DNA of 64,000 nucleotides from Desulfarculus baarsii DSM 2075 (lineage in GTDB: Bacteria > Desulfobacterota > Desulfarculia > Desulfarculales > Desulfarculaceae): positions 771,501 through 835,500 of the forward strand of contig NC_014365.1 in the NCBI RefSeq assembly GCF_000143965.1. The letters run 5' to 3'. The translations under genes were made by a program, and so were the position numbers. This document shows, piece by piece, positions 50,641 to 63,537 of this stretch; the first letter of the stretch is position 1; every line of letters begins with the position of its first letter. Under the pieces are notes generated by a model. It saw only the letters and a program-made list of their open reading frames with translations, did no database searches and had not been told where the DNA came from.

Positions 50641-51590
50641 TGAAGATTCTGGTTTCCGACCCGCTGCACGAAAAGGGCGTGGAGATTTTCAAGAACGAAG
50701 GCTTCGAGGTCGAGGTCAAGACTGGTCTGGACCCCGAGGCCCTCAAGGCGGCCATGGCCGGCGTCGACGGCCTGGTGATCCGTAGCGCCACCAAGGTCAC
50801 CGCCGAACTGCTGGCCGCCGCCGACAGCCTCAAGGTGGTCGGCCGGGCCGGCACCGGCCTGGATAACGTCGACATCCCCGCCTGCACGGCCAAGGGCGTC
50901 ATAGTCATGAACACCCCCGGCCAGAACTCCAACGCCGCCGCCGAGCTGGCCATGGGCCATATCTTCGCCGTCAGCCGGCACATCGGCCGGGGCAACGCGG
51001 GCGTCAAGCAGGGCAAGTGGGAGAAAAAACAGCTACGCGGCCGTGAGCTCAAGGGCAAGACCCTGGGCATCATCGGCCTGGGCAACATCGGCCGCATCCT
51101 GGCCGAGCTGGCCACCGGCTGCAAGATGAGCGTGCTGGGCTTCGACCCGTTCATGGACGCCGAGGCGATCAAGGCCCGCGGGGCCGAGCCGGTCAGCTTC
51201 GACGACCTGCTGGCCCGCTCCGACTACGTCTCCATCCACGTGCCCAAGACCAAGCAGACCGCCGGCCTGTTCAACGCCGCCACCTTCGCCAAGATGAAGG
51301 ACGGGGCCATTCTGATCAACTGCGCCCGCGGCGGCATCGTCGTCGAGGAAGACCTCTGCGCGGCGTTGGAGCAGGGCAAGCTGGCCGGCGCGGCCCTGGA
51401 CGTCTTCGAGGTCGAGCCCCTGCCGGCCAACAGCCGCCTGCTCTACGCCGACGACGTGGTCTGCACGCCCCACCTGGGCGCCAACACCTACGAGGCCCAG
51501 GAGAACGTGGCCGTGGCCGTGGCCAACCAGATGAGCCGCTTCCTCAAGGGCGGCCCGGCCGAGTTCGCGGTCAACGCGCCGGCCAAATAA
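50640..51590 (+). CDS. serA: D-3-phosphoglycerate dehydrogenase, short form
   Basis: The 316-residue protein has substrate-binding VIRSATKVTAELLA, VVGRAGTGLDNVD, NAD-binding LGIIGLGNIGRIL, and the catalytic His in CTPHLGANT. It lacks both the intervening and C-terminal ACT domains, so serine feedback is not expected. It oxidises 3-phosphoglycerate at the first step of serine synthesis. Its ATG overlaps the aminotransferase stop, and a strong terminator follows. A general 2-hydroxyacid dehydrogenase is possible, but context favours serA. Confidence 0.9.
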   Translation: MKILVSDPLHEKGVEIFKNEGFEVEVKTGLDPEALKAAMAGVDGLVIRSATKVTAELLAAADSLKVVGRAGTGLDNVDIPACTAKGVIVMNTPGQNSNAAAELAMGHIFAVSRHIGRGNAGVKQGKWEKKQLRGRELKGKTLGIIGLGNIGRILAELATGCKMSVLGFDPFMDAEAIKARGAEPVSFDDLLARSDYVSIHVPKTKQTAGLFNAATFAKMKDGAILINCARGGIVVEEDLCAALEQGKLAGAALDVFEVEPLPANSRLLYADDVVCTPHLGANTYEAQENVAVAVANQMSRFLKGGPAEFAVNAPAK

Positions 51591-51630
51591 GCTCGGGCGG
51601 CCGCGCGCCGCCACATCACCAGACGCCATG

Positions 51631-51673
51631 ACGGCGGCGCGACGGACGTCATTCCGTCGCGCCGCCGTTTTTT
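51631..51673 (+). terminator. terminator of the serine operon
   Basis: Perfect 16-bp arms (51631-51646 and 51653-51668) with a 6-nt loop, followed by TTTTT. Confidence 0.92.
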
Positions 51674-51724
51674 CTTTGGCTCGGCCGGCCTTGCCATCGG
51701 CCCGGCGCGGACTTATATTGAGAG

Positions 51725-51852
51725 TGCTGCACGGGGGCATCCTGCCCCGTGCAGCATCGGCTTGGCAAAAGCGCGGTTTTGCCAACCCTCGCAAATCGCT
51801 TGCCTAATCAGGCTCGCGATTTGGCGCGCCGTCCATGGCGCGCTTCGGCTGC
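51725..51852 (+). ncRNA. candidate structured RNA or repeat element with four hairpins
   Basis: Four consecutive inverted repeats: 12-bp perfect stem (51725-51736 with 51745-51756); 9-bp stem (51762-51770 with 51777-51785); a two-part stem with CAAATCGC outer arms (51792-51799 with 51816-51823) and inner GCCT/AGGC; and 7-bp GCGCGCC/GGCGCGC (51824-51830 with 51837-51843). A GCTGC downstream (about 51848-51852) could pair with GCAGC at 51751-51755. No start codon or long T run. No match to a known family is recognised. Confidence 0.45.
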
Positions 51853-51990
51853 TACACGACGGAATTCATGTTTCACAGGTTACTATCTGTTTTTACAACA
51901 TTTGTTATGTTTCATCGTGCAGCAGCCTCATATTGGTGGAAACCATCCGGCTCGGGCGGGGGTAAGGTCAATAATATTCAGGGGGTTTTC

Positions 51991-52401
51991 ATGAGTGCGG
52001 ACGAAAAGGGATTCACCGTGGTCGATCGCCGGCCCTTCGACGACCAAGGCAACGCGCGGGCGGCCGAAGACGGCGACGACCAGGCGCAACCCGCGGCGGC
52101 GGCCGACGATCCGGCCTGCCAGGAACGAAAGGCCGGCGCCAAACACTGCCAGATGCCGCCGGTGGAGTTTTCCGGCCTGGTGCTTTCGCTGGCCACGGCG
52201 GCCATGACCCACATGGGGGCCATGCCCCAGCCCGACGGTCAGGGGGAGGCCGAGCCCGATCTGGTTTTGGCGCGGCACTCCATCGACACCCTGGGCATGC
52301 TAAAAGAAAAAACCGCCGGCAACCTCAGCGACGACGAGCGCCGGCTGCTGGACAACATCCTCACCGACCTGCGCCTGGCCTACGTGCAATTGTGCCGCTG
52401 A
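51991..52401 (+). CDS. DUF1844 protein
   Basis: The 136-residue protein has a disordered, acidic N-terminus (about 1-50) and the DUF1844 core FSGLVLSLATAAMTHMG, DLVLARHSIDTLGMLKEKT and NLSDDERRLLDNILTDLRLAYVQL. Members are small helical proteins of unknown role in Deltaproteobacteria. ATG at 51991 follows GGGGG, and the frame upstream has no support. It lies 23 bp before the htrA-type gene, and so is probably cotranscribed with it. Confidence 0.75.
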   Translation: MSADEKGFTVVDRRPFDDQGNARAAEDGDDQAQPAAAADDPACQERKAGAKHCQMPPVEFSGLVLSLATAAMTHMGAMPQPDGQGEAEPDLVLARHSIDTLGMLKEKTAGNLSDDERRLLDNILTDLRLAYVQLCR

Positions 52402-52424
52402 GGGCGCGAGGGGAGTTCATAGCC

Positions 52425-53861
52425 ATGCAAAAACGCGCCGTAACCCTGGCCCTTTGCTGGGCCCTGGCCCTGGTCCTGATCGGGCCGCCGCGCCTGGCCC
52501 AGGCCGCCGAGGCCGGACCTCAACTGCCCAGCTTCGCCGATTTGGCCGAGCGGGTCTCGCCGGCGGTGGTCAACATCCGCATCGTCAAGACTGTCACGGG
52601 CCGGCCGCTGATGGGCCTGTTCGGCCGCGAGCGCGGCCAGGGCCACCCCAGCCCCGAGGAGCTTTTCGAGCGCTTCTTTCGCGGGCCGGGCGGTGGCGGC
52701 GACCAGCCCCGCGAGTTCAAGGAGCGCTCGCTGGGTTCGGGCGTGATCATCGACCCCGAGGGCTACGTCCTGACCAACAACCACGTCATCGACGACGCCG
52801 ACGAAATCGTCGTGCGCCTGAAGGGTGAAAAGGAGCTGCCGGCCAAGATCATCGGCCGTGACGCCAAGACCGACCTGGCCCTGATCAAGATCGACGGCGA
52901 GAAGAACCTGCCCGTGCTGCCCCTGGGCGATTCGGACAAGCTGCGCGTGGGCGATTGGGTCTTGGCCGTGGGCAACCCCTTTGGCCTGGAGCACACCGTC
53001 ACCGCCGGCATCATCAGCGCCAAGGGCCGCGACATCGGCGCGGGGCCCTACGACGACTTTTTGCAGACCGACGCCAGCATCAACCCCGGCAACTCGGGCG
53101 GGCCGCTGATCGACCTGGGCGGGGCGGTGGTGGGCGTCAACACGGCCATCGCCGCCCAGGGCCAGGGCATCGGTTTCGCCATTCCGGTCAACCTGGCCAA
53201 GAAGATCGTGGGCCAACTGCGCGAAAAGGGACGGGTCGTGCGTGGTTATCTGGGCGTGTACTTCCAGCCGGTGACGCCCGAGCTGGCCCAGCAATTCGGC
53301 CTGAAAAAGCCCGGCGGGGCGTTGGTGGCCGAGGTCATCGCCGACGGGCCGGCCGCCGAGGGCGGGGTCAAGCCCGGCGACGTGATCGTGCGCTTCAACG
53401 GCCGCGAGGTCAACGACTGGCACGAACTGCCGGCGATGGTGGCCGATACGCCCGTGGGCCAGGAAGTGGAAATGACCGTGATGCGCGGCGGCGATGAAAA
53501 AGACCTGGAGATCACCGTCGGCGAACTCAAGGACGGCGAGGCCCAGGCGCAAGCGCCCCAGCGGCAGTCCGAGGACAAACTAGGCCTGAGCCTACAGGAG
53601 CTGACGCCCGATCTGGCCCAGCAACTGGGCGTGGGCGCCAGCAAGGGCCTGGTGGTCACCGGCGCGCGCGAGGGCGGCCCGGCCGCCGAGGCCGGTCTGC
53701 GCAAGGGTGACGTCATCGTCGAGGCCGACCGCAAGGCCGTCGAGACACTGAAGGATTTCCAAGGGTTGGTGGATGGCCTCAAGCCCGGCGACGGCCTGCT
53801 GGTGCTTTATCAGCGCGAGGGCCGCAGCCTCTACACGGTGATCAAGGCGCCCAAGGAGTAG
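52425..53861 (+). CDS. degP: periplasmic serine protease DegP/HtrA
   Basis: The 478-residue protein has a signal peptide (about 1-27, cut near AQAAEA), a trypsin-like domain with His120 (TNNHVID), Asp150 (TDLALIKI) and Ser224 (GNSGGPL), and two PDZ domains (about 275-370 and 390-475). It degrades or refolds damaged periplasmic proteins. A GGGGAG Shine-Dalgarno 11 bases before the ATG fixes the start. IspE follows within 2 bp. Confidence 0.94.
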   Translation: MQKRAVTLALCWALALVLIGPPRLAQAAEAGPQLPSFADLAERVSPAVVNIRIVKTVTGRPLMGLFGRERGQGHPSPEELFERFFRGPGGGGDQPREFKERSLGSGVIIDPEGYVLTNNHVIDDADEIVVRLKGEKELPAKIIGRDAKTDLALIKIDGEKNLPVLPLGDSDKLRVGDWVLAVGNPFGLEHTVTAGIISAKGRDIGAGPYDDFLQTDASINPGNSGGPLIDLGGAVVGVNTAIAAQGQGIGFAIPVNLAKKIVGQLREKGRVVRGYLGVYFQPVTPELAQQFGLKKPGGALVAEVIADGPAAEGGVKPGDVIVRFNGREVNDWHELPAMVADTPVGQEVEMTVMRGGDEKDLEITVGELKDGEAQAQAPQRQSEDKLGLSLQELTPDLAQQLGVGASKGLVVTGAREGGPAAEAGLRKGDVIVEADRKAVETLKDFQGLVDGLKPGDGLLVLYQREGRSLYTVIKAPKE

Positions 53862-53863
53862 CC

Positions 53864-54727
53864 GTGGCCAAGCTGACGTTGGCCGCGCCGGCCAAGGTGA
53901 ACCTTAGCTTGCGCATCATCGGCCGGCGCGCCGACGGCTACCACGAGCTGCTGACGTTGATGCAGCCGCTGAGCCTGGCCGACGAGGTTTCGGTGGAACT
54001 GAGGGCCGGCGGCGTGGCGCTGGCTTGCGACGACGAACGCCTGATCGAGAATAATCTGATGACCAGGGCGGCGGAGGCCTACTTCGCCGCCCTGGGCGCG
54101 CCGCCTGGGGTCAGGCTGGGCCTGAAAAAGCGCATCCCCGTGGCCGCGGGGTTGGGTGGCGGCTCCTCCGACGCGGCGGCGGTTCTTTTGGCGCTCAACG
54201 CCCTGCACGGCGGGGCGCTGGATCCGGCCCGTTTGGTCGCGCTGGCCGCCGGCCTGGGCGCTGACGTGGCCTTTTTTCTGGCCGGGCAGACGGCCCTTTG
54301 CAGCGGCGTGGGCGAAATCGTCCATCCTTTGCCGGTGTTTCCACTGTTGCATTATGTAGTGGTCAACCCCGGCTTCGCCGTGCCAACCGCTTGGGTTTAC
54401 AAGCAATTCGATTTATCGTGGACAAGCCAAAATAACTGCAATAAAATTATTTGCCTACCGTGCGCTGGGCATGCGCTGTGTGATATTCTAGTCAACGACC
54501 TAGAAGGTGTGACGTTGACTGCTTATCCACAGTTGGTCGACGTCAAACGGGCACTGGCGGAAGCCGGGGCCGTCGGGGCGCTCATGTCCGGCAGCGGGCC
54601 GTCCATTTTCGGCGTATTCGCCGACGAGGGGTCCGCGACAAAAGCAGCGCACAACCTGGCGGCTCGCGGTCAGTGGTGGGTGGAGGCCTGCCGTGGTGTT
54701 GACGCCTGTGAAGGCTGCTGCTGTTAG
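53864..54727 (+). CDS. ispE: 4-diphosphocytidyl-2-C-methyl-D-erythritol kinase
   Basis: The 287-residue GHMP kinase phosphorylates the diphosphocytidyl intermediate of the MEP isoprenoid pathway. N-terminal APAKVNLSLRIIGRRADGYHEL, the P-loop-like PVAAGLGGGSSDAAA and the C-terminal GALMSGSGPSIFGVF are intact. It begins with GTG 2 bp after degP. Base composition drops sharply from about 54340, and the tail WWVEACRGVDACEGCCC is unusual. Synteny ispE-spoVG-tRNA-Gln-prs-rplY-pth is a known bacterial order. Confidence 0.95.
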   Translation: MAKLTLAAPAKVNLSLRIIGRRADGYHELLTLMQPLSLADEVSVELRAGGVALACDDERLIENNLMTRAAEAYFAALGAPPGVRLGLKKRIPVAAGLGGGSSDAAAVLLALNALHGGALDPARLVALAAGLGADVAFFLAGQTALCSGVGEIVHPLPVFPLLHYVVVNPGFAVPTAWVYKQFDLSWTSQNNCNKIICLPCAGHALCDILVNDLEGVTLTAYPQLVDVKRALAEAGAVGALMSGSGPSIFGVFADEGSATKAAHNLAARGQWWVEACRGVDACEGCCC

Positions 54728-54735
54728 GGGGCTGC

Positions 54736-55020
54736 ATGGATGTGACCGAAGTCAGGGTTTTCCCGGTCGAAGAAGATAGGCTCAAGGCATACGCCACCTT
54801 GACTTTCGACCATTGTTTTCTGGTGCGCGACATCAAGGTCATCCATGGGAACAAGGGGCTATTCGTGGCCATGCCCAGCAAGAAGCGCAAGGACGGTTCT
54901 TATCAGGACATCGCTCATCCCTTGAATAGCGAAACCCGACGGATGATCGAGCAAAGGGTGCTCGACGAGTATAATCGCGTGCTGGAAGAGGGCCCAGACG
55001 TGGCGGGCATGGCGAGTTAA
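54736..55020 (+). CDS. spoVG: SpoVG-family RNA-binding regulator
   Basis: The 94-residue protein shows TEVRVFPVEEDRLKAYATL, VRDIKVIHGNKGLFVAMPSK and DIAHPLNSETRRMIEQ, all family hallmarks. SpoVG binds DNA or RNA; its role in non-sporulating Desulfobacterota is not defined. ATG at 54736 is 8 bp past ispE. It lies in the AT-richer stretch. Confidence 0.93.
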   Translation: MDVTEVRVFPVEEDRLKAYATLTFDHCFLVRDIKVIHGNKGLFVAMPSKKRKDGSYQDIAHPLNSETRRMIEQRVLDEYNRVLEEGPDVAGMAS

Positions 55021-55050
55021 CGGTACACTACAGCCGCTCAAGAACCAGGT

Positions 55051-55125
55051 TGGGGTGTCGTCAAGCGGTAAGACACGGGTCTTTGGAACCCGCATTCGTA
55101 GGTTCGAATCCTACCACCCCAGCCA
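55051..55125 (+). tRNA. tRNA-Gln (UUG)
   Basis: Cloverleaf: acceptor TGGGGTG/CACCCCA, D stem GTC/GAC, anticodon stem CGGGT/ACCCG with loop CTTTGGA (anticodon TTG at 55083-55085), T stem GTAGG/CCTAC with TTCGAAT loop. The CCA end is encoded (55123-55125). Confidence 0.97.
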
Positions 55126-55212
55126 ACACAAAACGAAATCATCAGGTTGGCAGGCGGGACTGGGCGCGTCGGGAAGGCGCGCGGCTGACCGCCCGTCGTG
55201 GTTTGGGTTGAG

Positions 55213-56154
55213 ATGTTCAATAAACTCAAGGTCTTCACCGGCAACAGCAACCCCGCCCTGGCGGAAGAGATTTGCCATTATCTCCATCTGCCCCTCAGCC
55301 AGGCCGTGGTGCGGCGCTTCAGCGACGGCGAAATTCTGGTGGAAATCGGTGAAAACGTCCGCGGGTCGGACGTTTTCGTCATTCAGTCCACCTGCCCGCC
55401 GGTCAACGACCACCTGATGGAGTTGTTGATCATGATCGACGCCTTCCGACGGGCCAGCGCCCGGCGGATCACGGCGGTGATCCCCTACTACGGCTACGCC
55501 CGGCAGGATCGCAAGGTGGCCCCCAGGGCGCCCATTTCGGCCAAGCTGGTGGCCGACCTGATCACCACCGCCGGGGCGGGCCGGGTCTTGTGCATGGACC
55601 TGCACGCCGGCCAGATCGGCGGCTTTTTCAATATCCCCGTGGACCACCTTTTCGCCACGCCGGTGATTCTGGACTATCTGCGCACGCAGTTGCGCGGCGA
55701 GGCGGTGATCGTCAGCCCCGACGCCGGCGGCGTGGAGCGGGCGCGGGCCATCGCCAAGCGGCTTTCGGCGGGCCTGGCCATCATCGACAAGCGCCGCGAA
55801 AAGGCCAACGTGGCCCAGGCCATGAACATCATCGGCGAGGTCGACGGCAAGATGACGGTGATCCTCGACGACATGATCGACACGGCCGGCACCCTGACCG
55901 AAGCGGCCCGGGCGCTGATCGACCACGGGGCCAAGGAGGTCTGGGCCTGTTCCAGTCACGCGGTGCTTTCGGGCCCGGCGGTGACGCGCATCAAGGAGAG
56001 CTCGATCACCCGCGTGGTGACGACCAACACCGTGCCCATGCGCGAGGAGGCCAAGAACACCGGCAAGATCAGCAGTCTGTCGGTGGCCCAGATCCTGGGC
56101 GAGGCCATCCGGCGCATCCACATGGAGGATTCGGTAAGCTCCTTGTTCGTTTAA
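55213..56154 (+). CDS. prs: ribose-phosphate pyrophosphokinase
   Basis: The 313-residue enzyme makes PRPP from ribose 5-phosphate and ATP. N-terminal [27 protein letters not shown], the metal/PRPP sites [13 protein letters not shown] and [13 protein letters not shown], are present. ATG at 55213 is supported by family length, although the Shine-Dalgarno is weak. It lies between tRNA-Gln and rplY. Confidence 0.96.
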   Translation: MFNKLKVFTGNSNPALAEEICHYLHLPLSQAVVRRFSDGEILVEIGENVRGSDVFVIQSTCPPVNDHLMELLIMIDAFRRASARRITAVIPYYGYARQDRKVAPRAPISAKLVADLITTAGAGRVLCMDLHAGQIGGFFNIPVDHLFATPVILDYLRTQLRGEAVIVSPDAGGVERARAIAKRLSAGLAIIDKRREKANVAQAMNIIGEVDGKMTVILDDMIDTAGTLTEAARALIDHGAKEVWACSSHAVLSGPAVTRIKESSITRVVTTNTVPMREEAKNTGKISSLSVAQILGEAIRRIHMEDSVSSLFV

Positions 56155-56190
56155 CGGCTTGGCGCTTGGCCGGGGCGGCGCTTAAAAAGA

Positions 56191-56219
56191 TTGCCAATTG
56201 TGAAATAATACATTATAGT
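56191..56219 (+). promoter_or_regulatory. promoter of rplY
   Basis: TTGCCA (56191-56196), 17 bp, and TATAGT (56214-56219), 59 bp before the ATG. Both hexamers are one base off consensus. Confidence 0.7.
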
Positions 56220-56277
56220 CACTTCACCCTTAATCCCGGCGCGGGGTTCCGCGACAGCCGGGGGAGGTTTGCTCGAG

Positions 56278-56886
56278 ATGAAACAGATACCGCTGGCGGC
56301 CGCCCGCCGCGAAACCACCGGTAAAGGCGCCGCCCGCCAGATGCGGGCCGCCGGCAAGATTCCCGCCGTAGTCTACAGCGCCGGCAAGCCGGCCGAGAAC
56401 CTGATGGTCGAGGCCCGCGAGGTGGATCGGCTCCTGCGTCAATCGGGCGGCGGCTCGGCTTTCTTGTCGCTTTCGGTCGCCGACGAGCCGGCCCGTTTGG
56501 CCATGCTCCAGGAGATGCAGTTCGACTACCTGGGCAAAAAGGTCATCCACATCGATTTTCACCAGATCAAAGCCGACGAGGAAATTTCCGTCGAGGCTCC
56601 CATCGAGTTGGTGGGCGAGGCCAAAGGCGCGGCCGAGGGCGGCCTGATCAACCAGAACCTTTACAGTGTGCTGTTGCGCGGCCGTATCGCCGACATCCCC
56701 GACGCGGTGGTGGTCGACATCTCCGGGCTGGATTTGGGCGACAATATCCACAGTACTGACTTGACTCTGCCGCAAAACGTGGCCATGGTGTCGGAGGAGT
56801 CGGTTCTGGTCGTGGCCTGCGTCGCGCCCAACACGGGCGGCGATTCCGGCGCCGAGGAAGAGGGCGGCGAGGCCGAAGAAGAGTAG
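56278..56886 (+). CDS. rplY: 50S ribosomal protein L25 (CTC form)
   Basis: The 202-residue protein has the L25 5S-rRNA-binding domain (RRETTGKGAARQMRAAGKIPAVVYS; IDFHQI) and the C-terminal beta domain of CTC-type proteins (VEAPIELVGEAKGAAEGG, IHSTDLTLP), ending in an acidic tail rich in Glu. ATG at 56278 follows GGGAGG. It has its own promoter and precedes pth. Confidence 0.95.
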   Translation: MKQIPLAAARRETTGKGAARQMRAAGKIPAVVYSAGKPAENLMVEAREVDRLLRQSGGGSAFLSLSVADEPARLAMLQEMQFDYLGKKVIHIDFHQIKADEEISVEAPIELVGEAKGAAEGGLINQNLYSVLLRGRIADIPDAVVVDISGLDLGDNIHSTDLTLPQNVAMVSEESVLVVACVAPNTGGDSGAEEEGGEAEEE

Positions 56887-56891
56887 GCGGC

Positions 56892-57494
56892 GTGTTTGGG
56901 CGCGCCAGGGCCGAGGCCCAGACCGCGCTGGTGGTCGGTCTGGGCAATCCGGGCCCGCGATACGCAACCACCCGGCACAACGCCGGTTTCATGGTGGTGG
57001 AGGAACTGGCCCGACGCCACGGCGTGGGGCTGGTCAAGAGCGGTCACCAGAGCATCTGGGGCAAGGGGCTGGTCGAGGGCCGGCCGGTGATCGCGGCTCT
57101 GCCGCAGACATACATGAACCTCAGCGGCGAGGCCGTGGCCGCGTTGCTGAGTTACTATCGGCTGCCGCCGACGCAACTGGTGGTGGCGCATGACGATCTG
57201 GACCTGGAGTTGGGACGGCTCAAGGTCGCGGCCAGGGGAGGGGCGGCCGGGCACAAGGGCGTCGGCTCCATTATCAGCTTGCTTGGGACCGACGAATTTG
57301 CCAGACTACGTTTCGGCGTGGGGCGGCCCAGGCACGACGAGCCGATAGAACAGTTTGTGCTGAATGGGTTTTACGCCGATCAGCGAGAGCTTGGTCAAAA
57401 AATGGTGCAGGTCGCGGCCGACTGTCTGGAAGTAATCCTGGGCAAAGGTCTGGCCGAGGCCATGCAAAGGTTCCACCGACCGTTTTCGAATTAG
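56892..57494 (+). CDS. pth: peptidyl-tRNA hydrolase
   Basis: The 200-residue enzyme releases peptides from peptidyl-tRNA. [21 protein letters not shown] (Asn and His active residues), [24 protein letters not shown] and [12 protein letters not shown] are all present. It begins with GTG 5 bp after rplY. It ends 14 bp before hppA. Confidence 0.95.
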   Translation: MFGRARAEAQTALVVGLGNPGPRYATTRHNAGFMVVEELARRHGVGLVKSGHQSIWGKGLVEGRPVIAALPQTYMNLSGEAVAALLSYYRLPPTQLVVAHDDLDLELGRLKVAARGGAAGHKGVGSIISLLGTDEFARLRFGVGRPRHDEPIEQFVLNGFYADQRELGQKMVQVAADCLEVILGKGLAEAMQRFHRPFSN

Positions 57495-57508
57495 GAGGAA
57501 GAGGGGTA

Positions 57509-59605
<2,097 letters not shown>

Positions 59606-59625
59606 GCCTGGCTTGCAAAGCCTGA

Positions 59626-59655
59626 AACGGGTCGGCCTTCGGGCCGGCCCGTTTT
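59626..59655 (+). terminator. terminator of hppA
   Basis: 12-bp stem with one G-U pair (59626-59637 and 59642-59653), UUCG tetraloop, and T residues to 59655. Confidence 0.9.
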
Positions 59656-59701
59656 TGTTGTCGCGCTCCGCTTGGCTTGTGACGACAGTGACATATGGTG
59701 C

Positions 59702-59729
59702 TTGACATCGGGGCTTTTGATGCTACAAT
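59702..59729 (+). promoter_or_regulatory. promoter of the CarD-like gene
   Basis: Perfect TTGACA (59702-59707), 16 bp, and TACAAT (59724-59729) preceded by TGC. Confidence 0.75.
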
Positions 59730-59781
59730 AACAAGTTAAGTCCATTACAATTCCTACGAAAACCGCCCGCGGGAGTTCCGG

Positions 59782-60267
59782 ATGTTTGATCTGGGTCAAC
59801 TGGCCGTTTATCCGGCGCATGGGGTGGGCCGGATCGAAGCCGTCGAGGAAAAAACCATCGGCGGGGCGCAGCAGTGTTTTTACATCCTGCGCATCCTGGA
59901 AAACGACATGATCATCATGGTGCCCACGGCCAACGCCGGCGCGGTGGGCCTGCGGCCGATCATCCCCACCGAGGAAGTGCCCCAGGTGCTGAGCATCCTG
60001 CGCGACCACGACGTGATCATCGAAAACCAGACATGGAACCGCCGCTACCGCGACTACATGAGCAAAATCAAGACCGGCTCGGTCTACGAAGTGGCCGAGG
60101 TGCTGCGCGATCTGTTCATCCTCAAATCGGACAAAGAGCTTTCCTTTGGCGAGCGCAAGATGCTAGACACCGCCCGCAACCTGCTGGTCAAGGAGCTTTC
60201 CATCGCCCAGCAGCAGACCGAGGACGTGGTCGCCGCCCAGGTGGAAGGCATCTTCTGCCACTGTTGA
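59782..60267 (+). CDS. CarD/CdnL-type RNA polymerase-binding regulator
   Basis: The 161-residue protein starts [24 protein letters not shown], the CarD RNAP-interaction domain (about 1-70), followed by helices with [19 protein letters not shown] and [19 protein letters not shown] that bind promoter DNA. It stabilises open complexes, mainly at rRNA and housekeeping promoters. The C-terminus EGIFCHC is a species variation. GGGAGTTCCG precedes the ATG. Confidence 0.92.
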   Translation: MFDLGQLAVYPAHGVGRIEAVEEKTIGGAQQCFYILRILENDMIIMVPTANAGAVGLRPIIPTEEVPQVLSILRDHDVIIENQTWNRRYRDYMSKIKTGSVYEVAEVLRDLFILKSDKELSFGERKMLDTARNLLVKELSIAQQQTEDVVAAQVEGIFCHC

Positions 60268-60308
60268 CGGTCCACCGGCCCTTTTCCAACCCACAGAATC
60301 CGGCCCCC

Positions 60309-61258
60309 ATGCGCCAGCTTTTTTTTTCATCCCCGCCGGAAGCGGCGGCTCAACGCCTGGACGTGGCCCTGCTGGGGCTGTTGGGCGATGATTTTTCGCG
60401 GGCCCAGGTCCAGCGCCTGCTGCGCGACGGCTTGGTGCTGGTCGATGGCCAGGCGGCCAAGGCCGCGCAGAAGTTGCGGCCGGGCCAGGCCATCGCGGTG
60501 CGCCTGCCCGACCCCGAGCCCAGCGAGTTGATCCCCATGGCCATGGACCTGGCCATCCTCCACGAAGACGAAGACCTGATCATCATCAACAAGCCGCCCG
60601 GCCTGGTGGTGCATCCTTCGCCGGGCCACGCCGAGGGCACCCTGGTCCACGGCCTGCTGCACCACTGCGGCGGCCTGGCCGAGGTGGGCGGCAAGTTGCG
60701 GCCGGGCATCGTCCACCGTCTGGACAAAGACACCTCCGGCGCGTTGGTGGCGGCCAAGAACGACCGCGCCCACCGCGGGCTGGTGGCCCGCTTCGCCGCC
60801 GGCCGCGTGCAAAAGGAATACCTGGCCCTGGTCCACGGCCGGCCGGCCAAACGGGGCCGGGTCGACAGCGGCATCGGCCGCCACCCCGGCGACCGCAAAC
60901 GCATGTCCAGCCAGGGATCGCGCACCAAGCCGGCCTTGAGCCAGTGGCGGGTCTGCCGGAGTTTCGGCGAGGCCAGCCTGCTGCGCGTCAACATCCACAC
61001 CGGTCGCACCCACCAGATCCGCGTGCACCTCTCCGAGGCCGGCCACCCCGTGCTGGGCGACCAGACCTATGGCGCGCGCCGCCGCGACGCCGCCTTGCCC
61101 GACCCGGTGGCCGCGGCCCTGCGCCAGGCCGGCCGACAGATGCTCCACGCCGTGGTGCTTAGTTTCGAGCATCCCATCAGCGCCCAAATCATCCACGTGA
61201 CAGCCCCGCTGCCAGCCGATTATCGCGCGGTGCTGCGCGCCTGCGAGGCCGCGTCGCG

Positions 61259-61262
<4 letters not shown>
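60309..61262 (+). CDS. rluD: 23S rRNA pseudouridine synthase RluD-type
   Basis: The 317-residue protein has an S4 domain (about 15-75), the catalytic PGIVHRLDKDTSGALVAAK (Asp), and HTGRTHQIRVHLSEAGHPVLGDQTYG. It modifies uridines of 23S rRNA helix 69 or related sites; the A/C/D subclass is not certain. ATG at 60309 is chosen over an open frame to 59874. Its stop overlaps coaE in ATGA. Confidence 0.92.
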
Positions 61263-61882
<620 letters not shown>

Positions 61883-61910
61883 CCCGATCCCTTTAATTCG
61901 GCCCACGCAA

Positions 61911-61926
61911 AACGGTTTCAACCGTT
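61911..61926. promoter_or_regulatory. palindrome in the rho promoter region
   Basis: AACGGTT-TC-AACCGTT is a perfect inverted repeat, 29 bp after coaE. A TATAGT (61935-61940) follows and may be the rho -10, giving a leader of about 95 bases. No -35 is convincing. Confidence 0.4.
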
Positions 61927-62039
61927 CGTGTAGTTATAGTTCGCAGTGCTGACCCTGCCCCAAAATCGGCAGACCGCAATATCCAAAACGGCCGGCCCGT
62001 TCCGGCATCCTAACCCAGACGAGTTAACCAGATATCGCC

Positions 62040-63446
<1,407 letters not shown>

Positions 63447-63473
63447 GCGGCCGGAGGCGGGGCGGGTTTGCTG

Positions 63474-63501
63474 TTGAAATGTGGCCGGGCGGCGCTATAA
63501 T
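63474..63501 (+). promoter_or_regulatory. promoter of rpmE
   Basis: TTGAAA (63474-63479), 16 bp and perfect TATAAT (63496-63501), 36 bp before the ATG. Confidence 0.8.
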
Positions 63502-63537
63502 TCCACTTCTGGACAAACCCGGTCTTTGGAGACTGTG

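Larger units (their letters stand above)
51591..51990 (+). other. 400-bp intergenic region with terminator and hairpin array
   Basis: Apart from the serA terminator and the hairpins described next, no gene is seen. The 51853-51990 part is AT-richer and carries no recognised element; a promoter for the DUF1844 gene should lie here but is not clear. Confidence 0.5.

Noticed and set aside
55051-55125. tRNA-Gln as an integration site for a mobile element
   Set aside because: No integrase, no direct repeat of the tRNA 3' end and no phage genes follow.
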